From: an uncultured SAR86 cluster bacterium
GTDB taxonomy: Bacteria; Pseudomonadota; Gammaproteobacteria; Magnimaribacterales; D2472
Length of the DNA stretch: 48,392 nucleotides
Direction of reading: 5' to 3'
NCBI GenBank assembly: GCA_902559885.1
Contig: CACEJU010000008.1
Location: 1-48,392, forward strand
The position numbers and the translations under genes were made by a program. Within the stretch, counting starts at the first letter, position 1. Each line of letters opens with the position of its first letter. Of the stretch, positions 8,028-17,611 are shown one piece after another. A model generated the notes under the pieces. It was given only the letters and a program-made list of their open reading frames with translations, was not told the DNA's origin and did not search any database.

Positions 8028-10270
8028 TGTTTAGTAAAGAATTAGAAATATCTATAGCATCATTATTTGATCAAGCTCAAGAAGCTAATATCCAATATAT
8101 AACTGTAGAACATCTTTTGTTAACAATACTCAATGATTATGATGTTAAAGACTGCCTAGAAAGTTCTGATATCCATATTGAGACATTTAAACAAGACTTA
8201 AATGATCAATTAAAAAAAACCTCGATATCGAAGACTGATAATAAAAAACCAGTTCAACCAACGCTTGGATTTCAAAGAGTTTTACAAAGAGCTGTTTTCC
8301 ATATTCAATCATCAGGTAAAGGAGTTGTAAAACCAATTAATATACTTGTAGCCATCTTTTCAGAAAAAGAATCTTTTTCAGTTTATTTATTAAATAAGAA
8401 CAACCTAACTAGACTTGATGTTGTAACTTATATATCTCATGGTCCCTCAAAACCATCTAAAGAGGAGCAAATTAATACTGAAAATAACTCAGAAGAGACA
8501 AACACAACAACATCACCCGATTTTCTAATAAATCTTAATAATGAAGTTGCTGATAAGAATATTGATAAATTAATTGGTAGAACAACTGAGATTGAGAGAA
8601 TTATTCAAATTTTAGCGAGAAGAACTAAAAACAATCCATTACTTGTTGGCGAATCAGGTGTAGGTAAAACAGCAATTGCAGAAGGTATAGCTGAATGTAT
8701 CGTTGAAGGGAGTGTTCCTGATTTATTAAAAGATTCAACTGTTTATTCATTAGATATCGGCGCTTTGATTGCTGGTACAAAATATAGGGGTGACTTTGAA
8801 AAAAGATTAAAATCAGTTCTATCTTTTTTAGAAAAAGAAGATAACTCAATATTATTTATTGATGAAATTCATACCATTATAGGTGCTGGCTCAGCATCTG
8901 GAGGATCATTAGATGTATCTAACCTACTTAAACCTGCATTGGGAAAGGGTAAATTAAGATGCATTGGATCAACTACTTTTCAGGAATACAGAGGAATATT
9001 TAACCAAAATCAAGCGCTCTCAAGAAGATTTCAAAAAATTGATATCCATGAACCATCATCTGATGAGTGTTTTGAAATAATTCAAGGCATAAAAGTTCTT
9101 TATGAAACTTTTCATAATGTTACTTATACAGATGAAGCTATTAAATCATCAATTGAATTATCAAATAAATATATTAATGATAGATTTTTACCTGACAAAG
9201 CAATTGATATTATTGATGAAACAGGTGCTTTCATAAATATTAATAGAAATAAAACATCTAAGTTAAAAATAGCTAAAGAAGATATAGAAAAAACCATTTC
9301 AAAGATTACTAAAATACCTGAACAAAATATCTCGTCCACTGATAAGAAAAGTCTTAAAAATCTCAAACAAAATCTACAAAGAGTTATCTTTGGTCAAGAT
9401 AGAGCAGTAGATGCTTTGGTTACAGCTATAAAACTATCTAGAGCAGGTCTGAGAGATGATAACAAAACAATTGGGTCATTTTTGTTTACTGGTCCTACAG
9501 GTGTAGGTAAAACTGAGATATCTAAGCAATTAGCTAATATATTAGGAATTGAGTTAATTCGTTTTGATATGAGTGAATATATGGAAAGACATACAGTCTC
9601 TAGACTGATAGGTGCACCTCCAGGTTATGTAGGTTTTGATCAGGGAGGTTTATTAACAGAGTCAATTGTAAAAAATCCTAATGCCGTCTTATTGTTAGAC
9701 GAAATAGAAAAAGCACATCCTGATATTTTTAATATATTACTTCAAGTGATGGATGCCGGTGTATTAACAGATAATAATGGTCGTAAAGCTGATTTTCGAA
9801 ATATTGTATTAATAATGACAACTAATGTCGGAGCAGATTTACTATCAAAAAGAAATATTGGTTTTAATTCTGATACAAATGAGTCAGATGCAATGAATTC
9901 TTTAAAAAGATTATTTTCACCTGAATTTAGAAATAGATTAGATGATGTAGTTCAATTTGATTATCTGGATGAAAAAATAATTCATTCAATTGTTGATAAA
10001 TTTTTAATTAAATTACAAGCACAGTTAGATGCAAAATCAGTTGAAATAAATGTGGAAAAAAATGTTATCGAGTGGATAGCAAATAATGGTTATAACAAAG
10101 ATATGGGTGCAAGACCTATGGAAAGGTTTATTGATAAAAACATTAAAAAACCACTTGTTGATAAAATACTTTTTGGAAAATTAAATAAGGGAGGGTTGAT
10201 TAAAATATCACTTAAAGACGGCGAGATAATATTTACTGAAATTTCGAATAAAGATAGTGTAAAAGTCTAA
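8027..10270 (+). CDS. clpA: ATP-dependent Clp protease ATPase subunit ClpA
   Basis: ClpA unfolds substrates and threads them into ClpP. It has 747 residues, near the 758 of E. coli. An N-terminal ClpS-binding double-repeat domain (about 1-145) is followed by a poorly conserved linker and two AAA+ modules. Walker A motifs are GESGVGKT and GPTGVGKT; Walker B segments are ILFIDEIHT and VLLLDEIEKAH. The ClpP-docking loop reads IGF rather than the IGL of E. coli ClpA. It converges on infA with two bases between the stops. Confidence 0.97.
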   Translation: MFSKELEISIASLFDQAQEANIQYITVEHLLLTILNDYDVKDCLESSDIHIETFKQDLNDQLKKTSISKTDNKKPVQPTLGFQRVLQRAVFHIQSSGKGVVKPINILVAIFSEKESFSVYLLNKNNLTRLDVVTYISHGPSKPSKEEQINTENNSEETNTTTSPDFLINLNNEVADKNIDKLIGRTTEIERIIQILARRTKNNPLLVGESGVGKTAIAEGIAECIVEGSVPDLLKDSTVYSLDIGALIAGTKYRGDFEKRLKSVLSFLEKEDNSILFIDEIHTIIGAGSASGGSLDVSNLLKPALGKGKLRCIGSTTFQEYRGIFNQNQALSRRFQKIDIHEPSSDECFEIIQGIKVLYETFHNVTYTDEAIKSSIELSNKYINDRFLPDKAIDIIDETGAFININRNKTSKLKIAKEDIEKTISKITKIPEQNISSTDKKSLKNLKQNLQRVIFGQDRAVDALVTAIKLSRAGLRDDNKTIGSFLFTGPTGVGKTEISKQLANILGIELIRFDMSEYMERHTVSRLIGAPPGYVGFDQGGLLTESIVKNPNAVLLLDEIEKAHPDIFNILLQVMDAGVLTDNNGRKADFRNIVLIMTTNVGADLLSKRNIGFNSDTNESDAMNSLKRLFSPEFRNRLDDVVQFDYLDEKIIHSIVDKFLIKLQAQLDAKSVEINVEKNVIEWIANNGYNKDMGARPMERFIDKNIKKPLVDKILFGKLNKGGLIKISLKDGEIIFTEISNKDSVKV

Positions 10271-10272
10271 AA

Positions 10273-10491
10273 TTACCTTCCTCTAAAAGTAATCCTTCCT
10301 TTAGTTAAGTCATAAGGCGTCATTTCAACCTTAACTTTGTCACCTGTAAGAATTCTAATGTAGTGCTTTCTCATTTTTCCAGAAATATGAGCAGTGATTA
10401 TGTGACCGTTTTCTAATTTAACTTTAAAAGTGGTATTAGGTAAAGTTTCTATTACTTCACCATCAAATTCTAATTGATCTTCTTTAGGCAT
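10273..10491 (-). CDS. infA: Translation initiation factor IF-1
   Basis: A 72-residue OB-fold protein of exactly the usual IF-1 length, with the diagnostic blocks [20 protein letters not shown] and [13 protein letters not shown]. It binds the ribosomal A site during initiation. Its position next to clpA is conserved across gammaproteobacteria. It is divergent from the DUF336 gene. Confidence 0.98.
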   Translation of the reverse strand: MPKEDQLEFDGEVIETLPNTTFKVKLENGHIITAHISGKMRKHYIRILTGDKVKVEMTPYDLTKGRITFRGR

Positions 10492-10573
10492 GTGCGGTAT
10501 TTTAAACTAATTTTGATATAAAATCTTATTCATATACATATATACTAAATACTTTTAAATTAAGGAGCTATAA

Positions 10574-11035
10574 ATGCTATTAAATCCTGGTGAAATTAAG
10601 CTTGATGATGCTATATCATTATGCAAAGAAGTTCTTATAAAAGGACGTGAACTTAACTTAAATCCATTAACTGCAACTGTTGTAGATGTTGCTGGAGTCA
10701 TTAGAGCGTCTTTATCAGAAGAGGGCTCAGGCTTAATTAGAGCTGATATAGCCTATGCTAAAGCTTGGACATGTCTTGCATTTGGCGTTTCTTCAAATAA
10801 ATTAAGAGATATATTTGAAGCCCAACCTAGACTTTCACCAGCAGTTAGAGGAATGCAGGGTCTTGCTGATGGTAAATTAATACCAACACCTGGAGGCTTG
10901 TTAATTCAAAAGGACGGTAAAAATATTGGGGCAATAGGGGTAACTGGTGATACATCAGATCAAGATGAATTATGCGCAATTACTGCTATTGAAAAGCTTG
11001 GTTTTAAAGTAGGCCATATTCAAAAGATTGATTAA
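10574..11035 (+). CDS. GlcG/HbpS-like (DUF336) protein
   Basis: This 153-residue cytosolic protein belongs to the DUF336 family (GlcG, HbpS, PduO C-terminal domain), recognisable from TATVVDVAGVIRASLSEEG, the Ala-Lys-Ala-rich helix, and the GGLLIQKDGKNIGAIGVTGD segment. Family members bind heme or corrinoids in some cases; others have no known role. The start is supported by AAGGAG eight bases before the ATG. It is 15 bases upstream of the PhoD-like gene and probably co-transcribed, but that context does not reveal a substrate. Confidence 0.85.
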   Translation: MLLNPGEIKLDDAISLCKEVLIKGRELNLNPLTATVVDVAGVIRASLSEEGSGLIRADIAYAKAWTCLAFGVSSNKLRDIFEAQPRLSPAVRGMQGLADGKLIPTPGGLLIQKDGKNIGAIGVTGDTSDQDELCAITAIEKLGFKVGHIQKID

Positions 11036-11050
11036 TAAAATTTATTTTTA

Positions 11051-12637
11051 ATGAAAAGAAGACCATTTGTTAAGCTCATAATTTTTCTTTCATCATTAAT
11101 ACCATTTAAATTATTTTCATATGATGACAATGACAAGTTAGTTATTTTTAATCATGGTGTTGCAAGTGGAGATCCAACTAATACCAATGTTGTAATTTGG
11201 ACAAAAATAACAACAACTTCTAAATTTCCTATAAAAATACTTTGGGAAGTTTCATCTGATTATAATTTCAATAATATTATTGCAAGTGGGTATGAGACCG
11301 CAAAAAAGTCTAATGATTATTGTATAAAAGCAGATCCATACATAAATAAAAGTTTTAATAATAAGACTATCTATTATAGGTTTAGCTATAAGAAATCTTA
11401 CTCACCTGTTGGCAAATCAAAAACTTTACCTATTGCTAATCCAAATGAATTTAATATAGCTTTTTGTAGTTGCTCAAATTATCCTGCAGGTTTTTTTAAT
11501 GCCTATAAAGAAATAGCAAATAATGCAGATATAGATTTAGTTCTTCATCTAGGTGATTATTTATATGAATATGATGACAAAGGATATGCATCTGTGGATT
11601 CAATAAAATTGGATAGAGTCGTTGACCCATTACATGAAATCATATCTTTAAATGATTATAGAAAACGTCATGCTCTTTATAAAACTGATCCTGATCTGCA
11701 GTTACTCCATTCAAATAAACCAATGATAGCAGTTTGGGATGATCATGAATTTACAAATGATTCATGGAAAGAGGGCGCTGAGAACCATTCTCAAAATGAG
11801 GGATCTTTTAAAAAAAGAAAAGCAAATGCTTTAAAAGCTTATTACGAATGGATGCCTATTAGAGACCCAAAAAATAAACTAAAAATATGGAGAAAATTTG
11901 AAATAGGTACCTTATTTCAGCTATTTATGCTCGATACAAGGTCTATTTATAGGGAAAAACAAATTAATTTAGATGATTATTTTATAAATAATAGTTTTAA
12001 TGCAGATCAATATAAAACTGATCTTAATAAACAAAGAGTTTTAGTAGGTAATGAGCAGTTTAAGTGGCTAGATAATGCTGTTGATAGTAAATTCAATTGG
12101 ACAATTATTGGACAACAAGTATTAGTATCCGAAGTTGTTTTGCCTAGTATTTTCTCAAAAATAGATAAATCTAATATACCTAGCTTTATTCATAAATACT
12201 TAAATATAGGTGGATTAAATATTCCATATAATACTGATGCCTGGGATGGTTATCCAAATGAGAGAGATAAATTATTTAAAATACTAAATAAAACGAACTC
12301 TAGTATTGTTTTAACTGGTGATACTCATAATTCATGGGCAGCAAACTTATTTGATAAGAATAATAAATTTGTAGGTATAGAACTTGGCGCACCTTCAATT
12401 TCTTCACCAAATACAATCGATACATTTAAAAATTCAACTACAAAAATTGAAAAAGGGTTTATAAATGAAAATAAAAATATTAAATGGACTGATGGAAGTA
12501 ACAAGGGTTTTGTTCTTTTAAATATTAAACCATCTAATATTAATGTTAGTTTTAACTATGTAAGTACTGTTAAATCAAAGATATATGAAGCATTTGAAGG
12601 TAAAACCTTTAATATATTGCCAAAAACTAATATATAA
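11051..12637 (+). CDS. phoD: PhoD-family alkaline phosphatase/phosphodiesterase, Tat-exported
   Basis: PhoD enzymes release phosphate from organic esters outside the cytoplasm and use an Fe/Ca centre. The N-terminus has a twin-arginine motif, RRPFVK, followed by a hydrophobic stretch, fitting Tat export of a folded metalloenzyme. Metal-site motifs are visible: the Cys in AFCSCSNY, then LHLGDYLYEYDD, VWDDHEFTND and LTGDTHNSW. At 528 residues it matches the family. No pho-box was recognised upstream. Substrate range cannot be told from sequence. Confidence 0.88.
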   Translation: MKRRPFVKLIIFLSSLIPFKLFSYDDNDKLVIFNHGVASGDPTNTNVVIWTKITTTSKFPIKILWEVSSDYNFNNIIASGYETAKKSNDYCIKADPYINKSFNNKTIYYRFSYKKSYSPVGKSKTLPIANPNEFNIAFCSCSNYPAGFFNAYKEIANNADIDLVLHLGDYLYEYDDKGYASVDSIKLDRVVDPLHEIISLNDYRKRHALYKTDPDLQLLHSNKPMIAVWDDHEFTNDSWKEGAENHSQNEGSFKKRKANALKAYYEWMPIRDPKNKLKIWRKFEIGTLFQLFMLDTRSIYREKQINLDDYFINNSFNADQYKTDLNKQRVLVGNEQFKWLDNAVDSKFNWTIIGQQVLVSEVVLPSIFSKIDKSNIPSFIHKYLNIGGLNIPYNTDAWDGYPNERDKLFKILNKTNSSIVLTGDTHNSWAANLFDKNNKFVGIELGAPSISSPNTIDTFKNSTTKIEKGFINENKNIKWTDGSNKGFVLLNIKPSNINVSFNYVSTVKSKIYEAFEGKTFNILPKTNI

Positions 12638-12644
12638 TATTTAA

Positions 12645-12660
12645 CATAATATATATTATG
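12645..12660. repeat. Perfect 16-base palindrome
   Basis: CATAATATATATTATG is its own reverse complement. It lies just after the phoD stop in a 185-base AT-rich gap before the TolB/TPR gene; the rest of the gap shows no gene or clear promoter. It may be an operator or weak hairpin, or chance in such AT-rich DNA. Confidence 0.35.
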
Positions 12661-12822
12661 CGAAGTTATATATCTAACGTGTTCTAATAATTATGTAGTT
12701 TACAGTTATGCCCTGTCTAAAATATTAATAGTTTTTAATGAAGTACGTTAATAATTCTGGCTAACCTTATTTAATTAAAATATTTTATTTATATATATTT
12801 TTATAAATATTTAAATTATTCT

Positions 12823-14322
12823 ATGAAAATGGATAAATTAAAAATCTTAAAAAGTTTTTTAAAAATAAAGTTTCATAATATTGGTAGTTTTTTATTCAAG
12901 GCCTCCTCTGCATACATAATAGGTTCTTTTGCGCTAATTCAAGTTTCTAGCATCGTTACCGATAATATATCTATTAAATCCTCGATAGGTATAGAAAAAG
13001 AAATCTTTATGCAATATTTATTTATTGCGGTTCTTATATTATTTCCATTATTTTTAATTATAAATTTTCTTTTTAAGAAAAAGTCTATAGATAACTCTGT
13101 TATGAGCACCTTGAATGCAAATTTAGATCAATTAGATGATTACCGACCTAAAATTGCTGTAATACCATTTGAAAATCTTAATAATGATAATGATGGCCAA
13201 TTTCTTGTTGATGGTATTGCTGAGGATTTGTTAATGGAACTATCAATGGTTAAAGAGCTTTCTGTAGCTACCAGAAAAACATGTTTTGGTTTTAGAGATA
13301 AAGATATCACTAGCCAAGCATTTAAAGAAGAATGGGGATTTGATTATGTTGTAACAGGTAGTATAAGAGCTATAAATAATAGATTAAGAATATTAATTGA
13401 GCTTAGTGATATGACTGACGATAGAGTGATATGGACAAATAAATTTGATAGAGAAAATGATGATATTTTTGATATACAAGATGAAATAGTAACTAAAATT
13501 GTTAATTGTATTGTTGGTGAGATTGAAATTACTAGCCTTAAAAGAGCTAACCGAAAGCCAACCGCAAATATGACATCTTACGAATATACTTTGAAAGGTA
13601 GAGCTTTAAATCAAATGTTTGAAAAAAATGCTAATGCTGAAGCAATTAAAATGCTTGATGCTGCAATTAATGCAGATCAATCTAATCCTCTTCCCTACTC
13701 TTGGAAAGCATGCACGATTGGACAATCTATAGCTTTAGGTTTTAGAGAAGATAATGATAAAAATAAAGCTGAGCTGATAGAAGCATTGAGCAAAGCCAAT
13801 GAAATGAATGACAACGATTGGAATGCGCTACGAATTATAGCTGAAGCTCATTTAACTCTTAACGATTATCAGCAATCAATGGTTTATGCTAATAAGGCTT
13901 ATAACGCTAATCCAAATCATCCATATGTACTATGGATTTATGGAAGAATATTAGTTAGATTCGATAAAATTGAAAGCGGCATCAAAGTATTAGAAAAACT
14001 ATATGAAATTGAACCAATGGCTCTAGCTGATATAAATACTGATAGAATAATTAAAGAATTATTTGTAGCATATTATCTTATTAATAATTCTGAAAAATGT
14101 AATGAATTATTTTCTAAAATTCATGAACCTGGTTTTAGAGAGTGGTTGATGTTAATTGATATCAAGATTAAAAATCAGGCTGATTATTTATCAGAAAATT
14201 GGTTTAATTTAGGTCTTTCAAAATTTAAAGATTTAGACTTTAACAAAGAAATTAAATTATTTCATTTAAATAATAAAGAGGTTGATTTAAGATTGCTTCA
14301 AACAGCAGAAAACACTTTTTAA
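12823..14322 (+). CDS. Membrane TolB-like/TPR protein, cyclase-associated module without a cyclase
   Basis: The 499-residue protein has two predicted membrane helices (about 22-42 and 63-85). A TolB/FlgO-like alpha/beta domain follows (about 108-225), beginning KIAVIPFENL and including VDGIAEDLL and DYVVTGSI. The C-terminal half is TPR-like helical repeats with motifs such as NPNHPYVLWIYGRIL. This order is familiar from the C-terminal part of many proteobacterial class III adenylate cyclases and CadC-like regulators, but no cyclase or winged-helix domain is present. It may be a sensory or scaffolding relic. No clear ribosome site precedes the ATG; a second ATG lies two codons on. Function is unknown. 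Confidence 0.75.
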   Translation: MKMDKLKILKSFLKIKFHNIGSFLFKASSAYIIGSFALIQVSSIVTDNISIKSSIGIEKEIFMQYLFIAVLILFPLFLIINFLFKKKSIDNSVMSTLNANLDQLDDYRPKIAVIPFENLNNDNDGQFLVDGIAEDLLMELSMVKELSVATRKTCFGFRDKDITSQAFKEEWGFDYVVTGSIRAINNRLRILIELSDMTDDRVIWTNKFDRENDDIFDIQDEIVTKIVNCIVGEIEITSLKRANRKPTANMTSYEYTLKGRALNQMFEKNANAEAIKMLDAAINADQSNPLPYSWKACTIGQSIALGFREDNDKNKAELIEALSKANEMNDNDWNALRIIAEAHLTLNDYQQSMVYANKAYNANPNHPYVLWIYGRILVRFDKIESGIKVLEKLYEIEPMALADINTDRIIKELFVAYYLINNSEKCNELFSKIHEPGFREWLMLIDIKIKNQADYLSENWFNLGLSKFKDLDFNKEIKLFHLNNKEVDLRLLQTAENTF

Positions 14323-14406
14323 ATAACCTTGAAAAGATTCTGGTCTAATAATATAAGAACCCTGATTCATTTAATTCCTTTATAGCAAGTTCAAACATAA
14401 TAAAGT

Positions 14407-14928
14407 TTATTTCCTAATAATATTTAAATCCTTTAGTTTATCTACTCTACTCTCATCAATTTCGATTTCATTTTGATATATTTCTTCTTCAAACCATTCA
14501 ATAAACTTTTTTGAGCGAGTAGATTTCATATAATTCCATACACTTATACCTGCTTCAGTTTTCATTACACCTAGCCTCAGAGCATTAATTCTTATATCTA
14601 GATGTTTTTGTTCAACAAACTTATTTTCAACTTTATCGTACACATCAAACAGATCAACTAAACACATCATTATAAAATGATTGACTCTCCATCTTTCCTC
14701 ATTAGTCAAATCATCTGAAGACCAATCTTGAGATAAAAATAATGAAAACTCTTTATCTTTTGTTGTATTGAAATATCTGTCGTATAGTCTTTGTGTTAAA
14801 GAATGACCAAATTGAGCTTTAGTTATTTCATTTTGTTGATGAATCTGAACTCCTAAGTAAATAACTGAAATAACAACACCTAAGGCAGCAATAATTTGAA
14901 CTACAAGTATTATTATCTCTGAATTCAT
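14407..14928 (-). CDS. Single-helix membrane protein of unknown function
   Basis: A 173-residue protein with an N-terminal helix (about 5-26, IILVVQIIAALGVVISVIYLGVQIHQ) and a helical cytosolic domain rich in charged and aromatic residues. Similar short proteins starting with a helix ending YLGVQI are common in marine gammaproteobacteria, but I know of no function. It is the last gene of a lipoprotein-amidohydrolase-membrane protein unit, five bases after the amidohydrolase. Confidence 0.75.
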   Translation of the reverse strand: MNSEIIILVVQIIAALGVVISVIYLGVQIHQQNEITKAQFGHSLTQRLYDRYFNTTKDKEFSLFLSQDWSSDDLTNEERWRVNHFIMMCLVDLFDVYDKVENKFVEQKHLDIRINALRLGVMKTEAGISVWNYMKSTRSKKFIEWFEEEIYQNEIEIDESRVDKLKDLNIIRK

Positions 14929-14933
14929 AGGCT

Positions 14934-16205
14934 TTACTTAAGATCTATTAAATTACCCTCTTTCATTAGAAATGATATCTTTTTTATATTTTCAATTAAC
15001 TCAAGTGGATCAGCATCAATAGCTACCAAGTCAGCATCTTTACCAATATCTATTGAACCAACAGTATCATAAATATTTAATAACATAGCTGTATTCTTTG
15101 TTGCAGAGATAATTGAATTAGCAGGACTCATTCCATAGTTAACCATATATAAAAATTCATCTAGATTTGTACCATGAGCTTGAACGCCTGCATCAGTACC
15201 AAATGCAATTGGAACACCTCTGAGATGAGCTTTTTTAAAAGTATTTCCAATTTGTGGTCCCACTGATGCAGCTTTTGGTCTCACAATATCTGGAAAATAA
15301 TTATCAATTAATGATTTCTGAGCTACAAACTCACCAGCAGAGATTGTTGGAACATAATAAACATTATTTTTAATCATTAAATCCATAATCTCTTCAGTCA
15401 TAAAAGTCCCATGTTCAACAGAATCAACACCAGCAATAACTGCCCTTTTCATCCCTTCTGGTCCATGTGCATGAACAGCAACCCAAAAACCATAATCTTT
15501 AGCCGCATCGACAATTGCATTTATCTCATCAATAGTAAATTGAGGATTGTCACCAGATTTAGCGACACTTAAAACACCACCTGTTACTGTTAGTTTTATA
15601 CCGTCCGCTCCATCTTTATATCTTTGTCTAACTGCTTTAAAAGCATCATATGGTCCATTAATTACACCATCTTCTGGTTTAGGGTGATCATAATCATCTA
15701 TTGATTTTCCATTAGTTGGATCTGCGTGACCGCCGGTTGTGGCTATGCTTTTACCTGATGTATAAATTGTAGGGCCAATTATTTTATTTGAATTAATTAA
15801 ATCTCTTAAAGAAATCGCAACTAAGCCACTATCACCAACCTGCCTAACAGTTGTAAATCCTACTTTAAGTGTTTTTAAAGCATGGTCAGCAGCAAGGATT
15901 GCCTGTGTTTCACGTTCAATCTTACTAGGTCTTTCAGCTTTAGATTGGTACTCTTGACCAAAATGAACATGCATATCCATAAAGCCAGGAAATAAAAATT
16001 TACCCTTTAGATCAATTAAATTTCCATTGCTTGAAGGATTAACATAACCATCTTTAATATCTATAATTTTTTTATTTTCTATAATTATTGTTTTATCTGA
16101 CTGATACTTTCCTGATTCAACATCAAAAAATTTACTCGTATGAATATAGGTTAGCGCATAAGTGTTAATCGATAGAAATAAGGTAAATATATATATAATT
16201 TTCAT
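14934..16205 (-). CDS. Exported metal-dependent amidohydrolase (imidazolonepropionase/prolidase-like)
   Basis: The 423-residue protein starts with a signal peptide (MKIIYIFTLFLSINTYA) and is probably periplasmic. Amidohydrolase-superfamily metal ligands are visible: MDMHVHFG, the Lys in GIKLTVTGG likely to be carbamylated, AVHAHGPEG, SVEHGTF and FGTDAG. The closest well-known relatives cleave Xaa-Pro or similar dipeptides, so a peptidase role is likely but unproven. It follows the lipoprotein gene by 17 bases. Confidence 0.85.
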   Translation of the reverse strand: MKIIYIFTLFLSINTYALTYIHTSKFFDVESGKYQSDKTIIIENKKIIDIKDGYVNPSSNGNLIDLKGKFLFPGFMDMHVHFGQEYQSKAERPSKIERETQAILAADHALKTLKVGFTTVRQVGDSGLVAISLRDLINSNKIIGPTIYTSGKSIATTGGHADPTNGKSIDDYDHPKPEDGVINGPYDAFKAVRQRYKDGADGIKLTVTGGVLSVAKSGDNPQFTIDEINAIVDAAKDYGFWVAVHAHGPEGMKRAVIAGVDSVEHGTFMTEEIMDLMIKNNVYYVPTISAGEFVAQKSLIDNYFPDIVRPKAASVGPQIGNTFKKAHLRGVPIAFGTDAGVQAHGTNLDEFLYMVNYGMSPANSIISATKNTAMLLNIYDTVGSIDIGKDADLVAIDADPLELIENIKKISFLMKEGNLIDLK

Positions 16206-16222
16206 AAGTAAATCTTATCACT

Positions 16223-16687
16223 TTATTCTTCTAAGAAAAATACAACCTCATAACCCATTTCTTCTAAACAAGCTTCAGCTGAACTATATGCAGTAAATTC
16301 TTCCGCCCTATCAGATGAAGCATATACAACAAAACCAACTGCAGATGCACCAAGTGCGAAAGGAACAAAAATACTAGATAGTACTCCACCTGACGTAGCC
16401 AGATCTGCTGCTACTATCAAGTAACCTACTCCAAAGAATCCACCAGTACCTTTTAGGATATTGCTTTTAAACTTACCGTCCCTTAATCCTTCATCAAAAC
16501 ATAGATTTGAATCTTGGATTGCATCAGCTTCATTAAATTCAGAATCTATTGTTATATATGCTGGAGTATTAACTATATGAAAATAAGATATGTTGTTTGG
16601 TTTTTCATCAGTTGCATCAATTGATGAGCAAGATATAAGCATAATTAAAGTAGCTACAACAGAAAGTATTGAATTAAAATTAAACAT
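16223..16687 (-). CDS. Small lipoprotein of unknown function
   Basis: A 154-residue protein with an N-terminal hydrophobic segment ending in a lipobox-like LISC at residues 17-20, so probably a lipoprotein. A Gly/Ala-rich stretch in the second half (GVGYLIVAADLA and FVPFALGASAVGFVVYA) could insert in a membrane. The n-region has no Lys or Arg, which is unusual for a signal peptide. Its ATG abuts that of the divergent DUF1295 gene with no bases between, so the mRNA may be nearly leaderless or the start may be internal. Confidence 0.7.
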   Translation of the reverse strand: MFNFNSILSVVATLIMLISCSSIDATDEKPNNISYFHIVNTPAYITIDSEFNEADAIQDSNLCFDEGLRDGKFKSNILKGTGGFFGVGYLIVAADLATSGGVLSSIFVPFALGASAVGFVVYASSDRAEEFTAYSSAEACLEEMGYEVVFFLEE

Positions 16688-17566
16688 ATGAATATTTATA
16701 AAAAAGAAAATAGCTTATTTGTAGTTTTGATAACCTACATATTAACAATAATCCTTACGATATGCATAACTAGCACTATTGGTTTTAATAATGAGTGGAT
16801 GATGATCTTATTTGCTCATTCAGTTGCTACCATAGGAATTTATATTTCAAGTTTAATTTTTAATAACTCAAGCATGTATGATCCATTTTGGTCAGTTGCA
16901 CCTATTCCAATTATTATTTATTTAGCTTATTTTTCTAATAATCTAGTCCTAAATGATTTGTATACATCATTGATTGTTTTTGTTGTTTTATTCTGGGCTG
17001 TCAGACTAACGCATAATTGGACAATGGTTTGGGGCGGCTTAAAGGAAGAAGATTTCAGATATGTAGACCTCAAGCAAGGAAATTTATTAAAAAAAGAGAT
17101 AGTTAACTTTTTTGGTATACATTACATTCCTACTCTCCAAGTAAATGTTTCATTATTACCACTATATTTTGTATTTAATGAGAATATTATTAATTACAAC
17201 TGGATAATTATTGGTGCAAGTATTTCTATTTGTGCTGTGATTTTACAAATTGTTGCTGATAAACAAATGAGAGATTTTAAAAAAAATATATTAAATAGAA
17301 ATAAAATAATGAATTTTGGATTATGGAAATATTCAAGACATCCAAACTATTTAGGTGAAGTAATGTTTTGGATTGGATTATATGTAATAGCCCTATCAGT
17401 TGAAAGCCTGCCATTTTGGTTATTTCTAGCACCTTTATCAATGCTGGTTTTATTTGTATTTATATCATGTCCTATGATGGATGAAAGAAGTTTAAAGAAA
17501 AGGCCTGGCTATAAAGAATATATGGATAAGACTTCTCAGTTATTAATATTACCTTTTTCAAGATAA
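16688..17566 (+). CDS. DUF1295 integral membrane protein (steroid reductase/isoprenylcysteine methyltransferase-like)
   Basis: A 292-residue polytopic protein with about seven hydrophobic segments. The C-terminal signature GLWKYSRHPNYLGEVMFWIG is typical of DUF1295, related to 3-oxo-5-alpha-steroid 4-dehydrogenases and ICMT-type enzymes. Lipid or steroid reduction is a reasonable guess; the substrate is unknown. Its ATG abuts the divergent lipoprotein ATG (CATATG at 16685-16690). Its stop lies inside the flank of the terminator shared with the TonB receptor. Confidence 0.85.
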   Translation: MNIYKKENSLFVVLITYILTIILTICITSTIGFNNEWMMILFAHSVATIGIYISSLIFNNSSMYDPFWSVAPIPIIIYLAYFSNNLVLNDLYTSLIVFVVLFWAVRLTHNWTMVWGGLKEEDFRYVDLKQGNLLKKEIVNFFGIHYIPTLQVNVSLLPLYFVFNENIINYNWIIIGASISICAVILQIVADKQMRDFKKNILNRNKIMNFGLWKYSRHPNYLGEVMFWIGLYVIALSVESLPFWLFLAPLSMLVLFVFISCPMMDERSLKKRPGYKEYMDKTSQLLILPFSR

Positions 17567-17594
17567 AAAAATGCACCGCATAAGCGGTGCATTT
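17561..17594 (-). terminator. Rho-independent terminator of the TonB receptor gene
   Basis: A perfect 9-base stem, ATGCACCGC / GCGGTGCAT (17571-17579 and 17584-17592) with an ATAA loop, extends by two A-T pairs. Read on the minus strand it is followed by TTTTTT, so it ends the TonB receptor transcript. On the plus strand the following TTCATAAAT is a poor U-tract, though it may still weakly stop the DUF1295 transcript. It is the only GC-rich hairpin I found in the window outside tRNA. Confidence 0.88.
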
Positions 17595-17611
17595 CATAAA
17601 TATTATTTATA

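Noticed and set aside
12638..12822. A small gene or RNA in the 185-base gap after phoD
   Set aside because: No frame with a ribosome site and no convincing fold; only AT-rich DNA and one palindrome.
17571..17592. Hairpin read as an operator for the TonB receptor
   Set aside because: It is at the 3' end of the gene and is followed on the minus strand by TTTTTT, so terminator is the simpler reading.
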